Shown here piece after piece: positions 41,225 to 48,888 of a stretch of 64,000 nucleotides of DNA (the first letter of the stretch is position 1; each line of letters begins with the position of its first letter). The notes under the pieces are model-generated. The model worked only from the letters and a program-made list of their open reading frames with translations. It had not been told where the DNA came from and did no database searches. The translations under genes were made by a program, and so were the position numbers. Source of the DNA: Candidatus Hydrogenedentota bacterium (GTDB taxonomy: Bacteria > Hydrogenedentota > Hydrogenedentia > Hydrogenedentales > JAEUWI01); the NCBI GenBank assembly GCA_019637335.1, contig JAHBVV010000003.1:186001-250000 (forward strand). Reading direction: 5' to 3'.

Positions 41225-42619
41225 GTGCCCGTAAAACACCGCATCCTCGTCGTCGACGATGAGCTGAGCATGCGCGAGCTGATGGTCATCGTGCTCCAGA
41301 ACGACGGCTACGACGTGGACACCGCAAACGACGTCGCCAGCGCCGTCGCCCTCCTGGAAAAGACCCACTACGATGTCGTGCTCACCGACCTCTACATGGG
41401 GCACGACCGCAACGCCGGCATGGCCCTCCTCACCTGGCTCCAGGAAAACGCCCCCGGCACCCCCGCCATCATGATGACCGCCCACGGCTCCGTCGAAACC
41501 GCCATCGAAGCCATGAAGCGCGGCGCCGACGACTACATGATGAAGCCCTTCAAAAACGACGAAATCCGCATCCTCGTCGAGCGCGCCATCAAGAAGCGCA
41601 ATCTCGTCCGCGAAAATGTCGCCCTCCGCCAGCAGCAGGCGCAGCAGGGCGACCTGGGCAACATGATCGGAAAGAGCCCCGCCTTCCAGAACGTGCTCTC
41701 CATGATCCGGCGCGTCGCCGCACTCCCCAGCACCGTCGCTGTGCACGGCGAAAGCGGCTCGGGCAAGGAACTCGTCGCCCGCGCCCTCCACAACCTCAGC
41801 AACCGCGCAAACAAGCCTTTCGTCGCCATAAACTGCGGCGGCATCCCGGAGAACCTCCTCGAAAGTGAGCTCTTCGGACACAAGCGCGGCTCCTTCACCG
41901 GCGCCACCGAAGACAAGGAAGGCCTCTTCGTCGTTGCCAACGGCGGCACCATCTTCCTCGACGAAATCGGCGAGATGCCCCTGATGCTCCAGGTTAAGCT
42001 CCTCCGCGTGCTCGACAACAACACCGTTACGCCCGTCGGAAGCACCACCGATATCAAAGTCGACGTGCGCGTTATCTCCGCCACCAACCGCGACCTCGAA
42101 AAAATGGCCGAGGAGGGAAGTTTCCGAAGCGACCTCTACTACCGCCTCAACGTCATCCCCCTCTACGTCCCGCCACTCCGCCAGCGCCGGGACGACATAC
42201 CGCTGCTCTGCCGCCACTTCGTACAGGTCCACGCGCAAAACATGAACCGCGATCGCCTCGATATCAGCCCCGACGCCCAGAAGCTCCTCTGCGAATACAA
42301 CTGGCCCGGGAACGTGCGCGAGCTCGGAAACGTCATGGAACGCGCCGTCGCACTCTGCGCCACCGACACCATCGGCCTCGACGACCTGCCCGAAAACCTG
42401 CGGAACTACACCCCGGAGCTGCGCTCGTCCGCCACCCGCGCCCAGGTGCCCGACGAGGGCATGGACATGGAAAAGCTCATCGCCGACCTCGAAGTCGAAC
42501 TCCTCAAACAGGCCCTCGAAAAAAGCCGCTACTCCCAGAAGAAGGCCGCGAGCCTCCTGGGCCTCACACCCAGATCGCTCCGCTACCGCCTCCAGAAACA
42601 CGGCCTAGAGGCCCAGTAG
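41225..42619 (+). CDS. PilR/NtrC-type response regulator with variant GAFTGA loop
   Basis: 464 residues from GTG 41225 (AGGAG eight bases upstream). A receiver (LVVDDE, phospho-Asp in VLTDLYM) is joined to an AAA+ sigma-54 activator domain: Walker A GESGSGKE (175-182), Walker B GGTIFLDEIGEM, and a Fis-type HTH (RYSQKKAASLLGLTPRSLRY). The sigma-54 contact loop is GSFTGA (222-227) instead of GAFTGA. Such a substitution may still work but deserves testing. The target is likely pilin or pilus genes, by analogy with PilR. Confidence 0.88.
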   Translation: MPVKHRILVVDDELSMRELMVIVLQNDGYDVDTANDVASAVALLEKTHYDVVLTDLYMGHDRNAGMALLTWLQENAPGTPAIMMTAHGSVETAIEAMKRGADDYMMKPFKNDEIRILVERAIKKRNLVRENVALRQQQAQQGDLGNMIGKSPAFQNVLSMIRRVAALPSTVAVHGESGSGKELVARALHNLSNRANKPFVAINCGGIPENLLESELFGHKRGSFTGATEDKEGLFVVANGGTIFLDEIGEMPLMLQVKLLRVLDNNTVTPVGSTTDIKVDVRVISATNRDLEKMAEEGSFRSDLYYRLNVIPLYVPPLRQRRDDIPLLCRHFVQVHAQNMNRDRLDISPDAQKLLCEYNWPGNVRELGNVMERAVALCATDTIGLDDLPENLRNYTPELRSSATRAQVPDEGMDMEKLIADLEVELLKQALEKSRYSQKKAASLLGLTPRSLRYRLQKHGLEAQ

Positions 42620-42652
42620 CCGCCAGCGCGCGCCCGCGGGGAGGAAATCACC

Positions 42653-43378
42653 ATGCAAAACCACGCCCTCATCGCGAGCACCGAAGCCGTCGCCCGCGCC
42701 GTGGTCCCCATCCTCTCGGTCTTTCCCGACGCGCCCCGGAAGCTCATGATCTGCGGCACCGGCTTCTTCATTCACGAGCGCGGATGCCTCGCCACCGCCG
42801 CACACGTCGTCCGCCGCGAGCACAAATGGGCCCTCTACGAGGGAACCCTGCTCGAATGCGACGTCATGGTCGAGCAACTGACCATCAACCGGGAAAAAGA
42901 CGACCCGCGCATGAAACACGCCTGGGACATCGGCGTACTGCAAGTGCAGGCCCCGCAAAAGACCTACCACCCGCTCCGCCTCTCCACAAAAACACACTTC
43001 CGCCGCGGCGAGCCTATCGCCCAGTACGGCTACTACGACCAGGGCGTAAGATACCAGGTCGGCGACCTCATCGGCCTCAACGGCCTGCTCACCACCGGCG
43101 TCGTCAGCGCCTCCACCAACATCCGAATCGGCCACCTCGAGCTGGGCAGCCGCCTCATCCTCGACATCAGCGCAGGCCCCGGAAGCAGCGGCAGCCCCGT
43201 ATTCGACCCGGAAACAGCCGAAGTCATCGGCATGATCGTCTCCGGCAAGGAAAAACAGGTCCTCGGCCCCGGCGTCGACCCATCCGAAATGACCATCCAG
43301 CACATTCCCCTCGGCATCGCCTACTCCGACCCCATCATCCACCTCGGCATGTGGCTTCAGAAATTCGTCGGCGGATAA
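42653..43378 (+). CDS. Trypsin-like serine protease (S1/HtrA-like), no signal peptide
   Basis: 241 residues. The triad reads TAAHVV (His), KHAWDIGVLQV (Asp) and GPGSSGSPVF (Ser). There is no PDZ domain and no clear signal peptide, so it may be cytoplasmic. It is 33 bases after the PilR-like regulator gene. A link with the pilus operon is suggested by position only. Cytosolic trypsin-like domains of this length are common as effectors or regulators in conflict systems, which is an alternative. Confidence 0.75.
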   Translation: MQNHALIASTEAVARAVVPILSVFPDAPRKLMICGTGFFIHERGCLATAAHVVRREHKWALYEGTLLECDVMVEQLTINREKDDPRMKHAWDIGVLQVQAPQKTYHPLRLSTKTHFRRGEPIAQYGYYDQGVRYQVGDLIGLNGLLTTGVVSASTNIRIGHLELGSRLILDISAGPGSSGSPVFDPETAEVIGMIVSGKEKQVLGPGVDPSEMTIQHIPLGIAYSDPIIHLGMWLQKFVGG

Positions 43379-43820
43379 CCCGAATCCACCCGCACCGCCA
43401 TCCAACCTCCAGAACGTGGGATACGCGTCCCGCCTGTCCACCGCCGAAGGCGCGCCAGGATCGCGGACATTCCTCCGCGGCAGGACGAGCGCAAGACATT
43501 TCGCAATCGATGCGCACGTGAAGAGGCCCAGGCCCCCGATGGTTCCGCTTTCCTCCTGGGGGCGCCGGATTTCCATTCCAGACGAATTACGTGTCTTGTA
43601 ATTCTTTAGCGGAATGAAGCTGGCTTGATTCCTCGACGACACAATCCCGCGCCGGAACGGAAGTGCGCTCCCAGCCTTGCGCGCTCTCGTCGTAGTATCG
43701 CGGCATTACAAGGATGGGCTGGCGCTACTTCATACGGCTAAAGTGTTACCGTGTCTACACGTCCCGAGCTCCCTTTGCCGCGGACACGAATGGGTGTCCG
43801 CGATCCTGTGGGGCCCGGCG
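43379..43820. other. Spacer with a miniature element
   Basis: 440 bases between convergent genes. The first 210 contain GC-rich short inverted repeats, then comes copy 2 of the IS66-like element (43598-43749). No gene is supported. Confidence 0.65.
43598..43749. mobile_element. IS66-like miniature element, copy 2 (152 bp)
   Basis: Same ends as copy 1 (GTAATTCTTTAGCGG at the left, CGGCTAAAGTGTTAC at the right). The left block matches 33858-33926 with two differences in 69 bases. The interior lacks 155 bases present in copy 1, with the two blocks joined at a shared GC. Flanking octamers CGTGTCTT (43590-43597) and CGTGTCTA (43750-43757) match at seven of eight positions. Confidence 0.75.
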
Positions 43821-44375
43821 TCAGGGTTCCGCGATCTCGGGGTTTTCCAGGGCGTGCCGGGCGAATTCGTATTCGTTGCTGTCTTCCGGGAAGACATCGA
43901 GCATTTTACGGTAGAGCAACCGCAGGCGCGGCTGGTCTTCGAGTTGCGTGTAGCACGCAATCAATTGGTGGTACACGCCGTTGACTCCGGGCCAGTCCGG
44001 ATGGTTCTGAATGACCTGTTCGAAGTAGCCGGCCGCCGTGGCGTAATCCTGCTTCTTCTGCCGGTACAGGTTGCCCAGCGCGGCGAGGCGCGCGGGGGTT
44101 TCCTCCGAGGGGGCATCGGATTCGAGCGCGGCCCGGTGCTCGGCGATAACCGTATCGGTGTCGCGCGGGGCGTCGGTGTCGCCACCGCGGGCGGACTCGG
44201 CGGCCTTTGCCCGCTCAAACTCGGCCCGGAGGGCCTCCTGGCTGTCCGGCGCGGACCCGGGGCCGCCGGGCGGGGCCGCGTCCCGGGCGCTGCCCAGACG
44301 CCCGACAATCACGGCCACCGCGATTCCAAGGACAAGCAGGGGAATGTACCAGTTCTTTATCAGCCACGCCAGCAC
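43821..44375 (-). CDS. Membrane-anchored TPR-like protein
   Basis: 184 residues. One N-terminal transmembrane helix (WYIPLLVLGIAVAVIVG) is followed by a Pro/Gly/Ala linker and then a helical tail with TPR-like pairs (AALGNLYRQKKQDYATAAGYF, QLIACYTQLEDQPRLRLLY) ending near residue 180. It is the last gene of the minus-strand minor-pilin operon, 18 bases after the PilX-like gene. It may be an assembly factor that docks pilin or secretin partners; no specific family is recognised. Confidence 0.7.
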   Translation of the reverse strand: MLAWLIKNWYIPLLVLGIAVAVIVGRLGSARDAAPPGGPGSAPDSQEALRAEFERAKAAESARGGDTDAPRDTDTVIAEHRAALESDAPSEETPARLAALGNLYRQKKQDYATAAGYFEQVIQNHPDWPGVNGVYHQLIACYTQLEDQPRLRLLYRKMLDVFPEDSNEYEFARHALENPEIAEP

Positions 44376-44393
44376 GGGGTTGTGCTCCTTGGG

Positions 44394-46124
44394 TTAATCG
44401 ATGCCGAGCTCACGCCAGGCGACCTGCGACACGGCGAGGATCGGGTAGTTCCCGATCATGCCAATGGGCAGGTTGTCCGCGAGCGCGGGCACTTGATAGA
44501 TGTTCGGCACGTTGGTTCCCATGTCGAAGTAATTGGAAACAAAGGTGCCCATGACATTGGTTTGTTTCTGCGATGTAATCTGGTTCTGCGCGTAAAAGGC
44601 GCCCATGATGTCCAACTGCGCCGTGGAACCGACCATCATGTTGTTGGAGGCCATAATGCCGATGATGTTGTTCACCGGGAAGCTGTTGGCGATGTTGGTC
44701 TTGTTGCCGTTGTTGCAGGTGATCAGGTTGGCGTCGATAGCCACATCGCCATAGACCAGGAAGGCCGCGCGCCCACTGTAGTTGATGGTGCGGTCATTGC
44801 CCTGGCCGGTAAAGGACAAATTGCCGTTAATCCGGATCTGGCCATTGATGCGGAGAACATCGGTCGCCGGATCGAAGTAGAGATAGTCGTGATCCGCGGG
44901 CGGCAGCGAGGCGGGGAGCGATCCGCTCAACGTTTCGCCGGTCGTTGCGTTCCAGTAGAACGACGAGCCTCGCGCATTGAGCACGATATTGCCATTGTAG
45001 ATTCCGTCGTTGGGTATGTTCGGATCGGCGACGAGCACCTCGTTGAAGTAGTCCTCGTGCGTGTACCACGTGCCCGTGGCGGGGTTCTGGACTCTGGAGC
45101 CATCGTCGGGATCGCGCCAGTCGTCCGTGAGCAGGGGGAAGGGCACCTTGTCGCCCAGGTCGTACAGTTCGTCCCAGCCGTTGTCGCTGAACACATTCTT
45201 TGGGTCGCCGCGGTCGCCGTCATCCACCACGGAGTTTCCGGTCCAGCCGCGGTTTACATAGGTGCCGTCCATGGTCTCTTTGTAATCGTTGCCCGCGACA
45301 TTGGGCTCGCCGATCTCGGAGTTGCCGGACATGCCGACCAGGCCCTCTTTCGCGCGCAGCTTCGCCTCCAGGGTGTACACGGCCTCGCCGTTGAAGAGCG
45401 TCTGCTTCAGCGGGGGCACGCGCGCGAACAGGTGGTTGGGGATCCCGGCGTAGTTGTTGTGTATCAGGCTGGTGCCGCTCAGGTCAATTGCCGCAAGCGC
45501 CAGCGCGCCGTTGAATAGGTTGTCGCCCAGAAGGTGAACGGACCCGTGAATGCTCACGTTGCCGTTGATGAGGCCGCCCGCCTGGCCGGACCCCGCGAAG
45601 ATAGCGTTCTCCCAAACGTTTACGTTGCTCGCCTCGTAGACCACCTCGACACGGCGCGTGTTCGCGCCGTTGCGGGCCATCGCGTACACCGTAAACATGT
45701 CGTCTTCCGCCGTGCTGTCGATGATGCCGTCCCCGTTGTTGTCGCGGCCGTCCTCGGCCCAATGCACGGTGTAGGCGGCGAATTCGACGTCTTCCATCGA
45801 CTGGAGCGTTTGCGGCTGGACGCCCTCGGCATCGAAATCGGGGAGCACGATGCGGTTGTTCTCGTCATAGACCGGCGTCCAGCCGTCCATGCCGATGATG
45901 CCGCTGTCTCCGGTTTCCAACTGCACCCGCGCCGCGCTCACGGCGGCCTCGACGCCCTGAAAGGCGGTCGTGTAGTCCTCGTACTGGCCCACCGCGGTCC
46001 GCTGCTGGAGCGAGCGCGACATGAGCGCGCCCACCACAACGATCCCGATGGCGATGAAAAACAGCGCCAGCATGAGGGCCATGCCACTTTCCGAATTGTT
46101 CTGTGTCTTTTGCGGTCGTACCAT
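44394..46124 (-). CDS. PilX-like pilus assembly protein with large C-terminal domain
   Basis: 576 residues. The N-terminus SESGMALMLALFFIAIGIVV is the usual start of PilX-type minor pilins: a short leader, then a membrane helix, lacking the canonical Gly-Phe but with Gly-Met. The rest is a large beta-rich domain with many Asn/Asp/Gly turns (LINGNVSIHGSVHLLGDN, INGNLSFTGQG). It is part of a polycistron between a PilW-like prepilin and the TPR-like gene. PilX-like proteins sit at the pilus tip or are needed for its priming. The family-average size is nearer 200, so the extra domain could be an adhesin. Confidence 0.75.
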   Translation of the reverse strand: MVRPQKTQNNSESGMALMLALFFIAIGIVVVGALMSRSLQQRTAVGQYEDYTTAFQGVEAAVSAARVQLETGDSGIIGMDGWTPVYDENNRIVLPDFDAEGVQPQTLQSMEDVEFAAYTVHWAEDGRDNNGDGIIDSTAEDDMFTVYAMARNGANTRRVEVVYEASNVNVWENAIFAGSGQAGGLINGNVSIHGSVHLLGDNLFNGALALAAIDLSGTSLIHNNYAGIPNHLFARVPPLKQTLFNGEAVYTLEAKLRAKEGLVGMSGNSEIGEPNVAGNDYKETMDGTYVNRGWTGNSVVDDGDRGDPKNVFSDNGWDELYDLGDKVPFPLLTDDWRDPDDGSRVQNPATGTWYTHEDYFNEVLVADPNIPNDGIYNGNIVLNARGSSFYWNATTGETLSGSLPASLPPADHDYLYFDPATDVLRINGQIRINGNLSFTGQGNDRTINYSGRAAFLVYGDVAIDANLITCNNGNKTNIANSFPVNNIIGIMASNNMMVGSTAQLDIMGAFYAQNQITSQKQTNVMGTFVSNYFDMGTNVPNIYQVPALADNLPIGMIGNYPILAVSQVAWRELGID

Positions 46125-46126
46125 GG

Positions 46127-46741
46127 TTAATTCCTCGGGTTCACTAGTTCGGTGAACTCTTGCCGGATCACGTGGCCCCGGCGGGAATGGCCTTGTGTCC
46201 GTATGGTTATCAGTACGCCACCATTTTGACTTTCGACCCAGAACCCCGCCGTGTTCTCGGGCAATTCGGCCCCATCCGGCACGGGAGCCGGGCCGGGATC
46301 GGGAGACAGATTATTTGCGAGGACTGTAACCGCGTCCCCGTTTATCATGATCAGTTGCGTCGTGGTCAGGCCGTCCCCGTTCAGGTCGTCGGCGTCGCGC
46401 TGAACGGTGATCACCCCGCTCAATTCGAGGGCCCCGCCCACGTTTACCGCGCTGCCGTTGCCGTCGATATCCGCGGCCATGCGGAAGGACAGCACATCGC
46501 CCGGAAACTGCGCGGTGTTGACGCTCACCCGCTGGGCCTGGCGCAGGCGCGGCACGATCGCCAGCAGCGCGCGCCGCGCCTCATCGTTCGAGTTGATCTT
46601 GGAGTTCTGAATGCGCGCCGTGTCGCCAATTGTCAGCGAAAGTGTAAACAACACGCCCGTGACCGCCGTCAGGATGGCCATCGATATCATCAGTTCCAGC
46701 AGGGTAACGCCGGCCCGCCGTTTGTCGTGGAGGTTCTTCAT
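46127..46741 (-). CDS. Type IV prepilin-like protein, PilW/GspJ type
   Basis: 204 residues from ATG 46741, one base after the preceding stop (a TTG twelve bases upstream is less likely). The leader MKNLHDKRRAGVTLLELMIS has the Gly-(Val)-Thr-Leu-Leu-Glu class III cleavage site followed by a hydrophobic helix. The C-terminus is a beta-rich minor-pilin domain. It follows the PilV-like gene and precedes the PilX-like gene, the usual order V-W-X of minor pilins. Confidence 0.85.
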   Translation of the reverse strand: MKNLHDKRRAGVTLLELMISMAILTAVTGVLFTLSLTIGDTARIQNSKINSNDEARRALLAIVPRLRQAQRVSVNTAQFPGDVLSFRMAADIDGNGSAVNVGGALELSGVITVQRDADDLNGDGLTTTQLIMINGDAVTVLANNLSPDPGPAPVPDGAELPENTAGFWVESQNGGVLITIRTQGHSRRGHVIRQEFTELVNPRN

Positions 46742-46742
46742 A

Positions 46743-47198
46743 TCAGCGCCCAATCGAAGTTGTAACGTACGACTTGTACACTTGCCCGTTTTCTCGTGTC
46801 CATAGCAGGGTGGCCTTCACTTCCACCGGATTGGGAAGATCCGGAAGCGGCCCGGTGATCTTGCCCGTCAGGGGGTCCGTCGCCAGGTTCATGGGCAGCG
46901 AGATTGACGCCCCGTCCGCGTCGAAACATTCGAGTTGAATCGTCCGGTCGGCGCCGGGATGCGCGGGCTTTTCCGGCGCGTAGGTCACCAGGTCGCTCAG
47001 CGGCATGCCCCGCATCGACTCCAATATGCTGGAGAGCTCCGTATTGGCGATTGCCCGCTCCTCGTTGACCCGGCCAATCACCAGGACGCTGATCATCGAA
47101 CCGAAAATCAGCGACAGCGCCACCGCCAGGATCCCCATGGCGAAGGTAATTTCGATAAGACTGAGACCCGCATTGTCGGGCAGGCTTTGCTTTTTCAT
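46743..47198 (-). CDS. Type IV prepilin-like protein, PilV/GspI type
   Basis: 151 residues from ATG 47198 with GGAGGAG upstream. NAGLSLIEITFAMGILAVAL is a prepilin signal (Gly-Leu-Ser-Leu-Ile-Glu) running into a membrane helix, with a small C-terminal globular part. It is the first gene of the minor-pilin operon. A candidate sigma-54 promoter lies about 50 bases upstream. PilV-type proteins join the tip complex that primes pilus assembly. Confidence 0.85.
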   Translation of the reverse strand: MKKQSLPDNAGLSLIEITFAMGILAVALSLIFGSMISVLVIGRVNEERAIANTELSSILESMRGMPLSDLVTYAPEKPAHPGADRTIQLECFDADGASISLPMNLATDPLTGKITGPLPDLPNPVEVKATLLWTRENGQVYKSYVTTSIGR

Positions 47199-47241
47199 TT
47201 ACGTCTCCTCCAACGCTGACACGCAAGTTCCAGGGAGGTCT

Positions 47242-47259
47242 AAGCACGAAGCGGGCCAA
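47242..47259 (-). promoter_or_regulatory. Candidate sigma-54 promoter of the minor-pilin operon
   Basis: On the minus strand TTGGCCCG-N4-GTGCTT, with the invariant GG and GC exactly ten bases apart. The -24 half is good (TGGC), the -12 half fair (GTGC instead of TTGC). The predicted start near 47231 is about 33 bases before the PilV-like ATG. An NtrC-type regulator gene is adjacent. Confidence 0.4.
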
Positions 47260-47346
47260 TATGGATCGCAAGGGTGAATGTTTTGGATATATGGTTGGAA
47301 ACAATGGGGTTAGGTAGACTTGGTTTCGTGTCCTTGTTTGGTGCAG

Positions 47347-47360
47347 GCAAACATGTTTGC
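47347..47360. promoter_or_regulatory. Perfect 14-bp palindrome in the regulatory gap
   Basis: GCAAACATGTTTGC in the 289-base gap between the NtrC-type regulator gene and the minor-pilin operon, about 90 bases upstream of the candidate sigma-54 promoter. That is a normal distance for an enhancer site of an NtrC-family activator. Confidence 0.4.
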
Positions 47361-47487
47361 GTAATAATACGCAGTTTGTGCGAATTTTTACGCTATCGAC
47401 TCTCGAATCAATCGGCCCGACCTATTCCCAAACGCGCGGCTGCCGCCCGGCGCCGATGCCCGCGCGAAGTCCTCGAAAGGACGTTGG

Positions 47488-48888
47488 CTATTCCTCGTGT
47501 TCACTGGCGCGAGGCCCCTTCAATCCAAACTTCTCGATCTTATAGCGAACCTGATCGCGGGAGATCCCGAGCATTGCCCCGGTGCGGGTCTGGTTCCAGT
47601 CGGCGCGGTTGAGGGCCTGGCGGAGGAGGCTTTCCTCGGCTTCGGCGAGGGTGCATCCGCCGGCGGGCAGCAAAACCTTCTCGCCCAGGCTTTCGGGCGG
47701 CGTGTTGAAGTTGGCGCGTCCGAGGATGATATCGCTCGGTCCGACCCACGGGCCCTCGTTGAGGAGCACGGCGCGCTCGATTACGTTTCGCAATTCGCGG
47801 ACATTGCCGGGCCAGGCGTACTGGTTGAGCTTTTCGAGGCCGGGCGGCGAGATGCCGAGAATGCCCTTTCGGAATTCGCGGTTGAACTGGCTGAGGAAGT
47901 GCCGCGCGAGCACGGTGACGTCCCCTTTGCGATCGCGCAGCGGCGGCATGGTGATGGGGACGACATTGAGCCGGTAGTACAGGTCCTCGCGGAAGGTCCG
48001 ATCGCGGACCATCGTCTCCAGGTTGCGGTTGGTCGCGGCGATCAGGCGCATATCGACGTGAATGTCCGTGACACCGCCAATGCGCTTGAAGGATTTCTCC
48101 TCGAGTATGCGAAGCAGCTTGGCCTGAAGCGTGGGGGCCATGTCGCCAATCTCGTCGAGAAAGACCGTGCCCCGGTCGGCGAGCTCGATGAGGCCTTTCT
48201 TCCGGGCGGTTGCGCTGGTGAAGGCGCCGGCCTCGTAGCCGAAGAGCTCGGATTCCAGCAGCGACTCGGGCAGGGCCGTGCAGGTGATGTTCATGAAGGG
48301 GTAGGCGCCGCGCGAGGACTCGTAGTGTAGCGCGCGCGCGACCAGGTCCTTTCCGGTGCCGCTTTCGCCCAGGAGAAGGATCGTGGTGTTGGGCCCCTGG
48401 GCCACCTTCCGGATCAGGGATTTGACGTCCATGATCTGGGGGCTCTCGCCGATGATATTGTCGAGCCCGAATTGGGATCGTTTCTGGTCGAGCTCCGTGG
48501 AGAGGTTGCGCCGCATGACACTGCTCTCGTGCACGCGCTTGACGGTGATGCTCAGCTCATCGAGGTCGAAGGGCTTCGCCAGGTAGTCCGCAGCGCCATT
48601 CTTGATGGCGTCCACGGCCCCTTCCAGGCTGGAATAGGCCGTGATGATAATTGCGGCGGAATCGGGCTGGAGTTCGTGGAGTTCGCGGACGAGCGACATG
48701 CCGTCGGTGTCGGGCAGGCGCATGTCGAAGAGCGCGAGCTCGAAGTTCTCCTTCCGGAAATGCTGCCGGGCGACGTCCCCGGATTCCGCCTCGGTGACGG
48801 TGTATCCATCCTGCTCGAGGCGCTTGCGCAAGGACCAGCGAATCATTTTTTCGTCGTCAACGACGAGTATTGAACCCGGCACGCTCAC
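47488..48888 (-). CDS. NtrC-family response regulator with GAFTSA loop
   Basis: 466 residues from GTG 48888, which overlaps the stop of the upstream kinase gene (GTGA); GGGAG is just upstream. Receiver (ILVVDDE, phospho-Asp in LALFDMRLP), AAA+ domain with Walker A GESGTGKD, Walker B RGTVFLDEIGDM, and a Fis-type HTH (WNQTRTGAMLGISRDQV). The sigma-54 contact loop is GAFTSA (221-226), one residue off the canonical GAFTGA. It probably controls the minor-pilin operon downstream. Confidence 0.88.
   Translation of the reverse strand: MSVPGSILVVDDEKMIRWSLRKRLEQDGYTVTEAESGDVARQHFRKENFELALFDMRLPDTDGMSLVRELHELQPDSAAIIITAYSSLEGAVDAIKNGAADYLAKPFDLDELSITVKRVHESSVMRRNLSTELDQKRSQFGLDNIIGESPQIMDVKSLIRKVAQGPNTTILLLGESGTGKDLVARALHYESSRGAYPFMNITCTALPESLLESELFGYEAGAFTSATARKKGLIELADRGTVFLDEIGDMAPTLQAKLLRILEEKSFKRIGGVTDIHVDMRLIAATNRNLETMVRDRTFREDLYYRLNVVPITMPPLRDRKGDVTVLARHFLSQFNREFRKGILGISPPGLEKLNQYAWPGNVRELRNVIERAVLLNEGPWVGPSDIILGRANFNTPPESLGEKVLLPAGGCTLAEAEESLLRQALNRADWNQTRTGAMLGISRDQVRYKIEKFGLKGPRASEHEE

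Noticed and set aside
39520-41289. 589-codon open frame antisense to the PilS-like gene
   Set aside because: Glu/Gly/Val-rich shadow of a strongly supported histidine kinase; no motifs.
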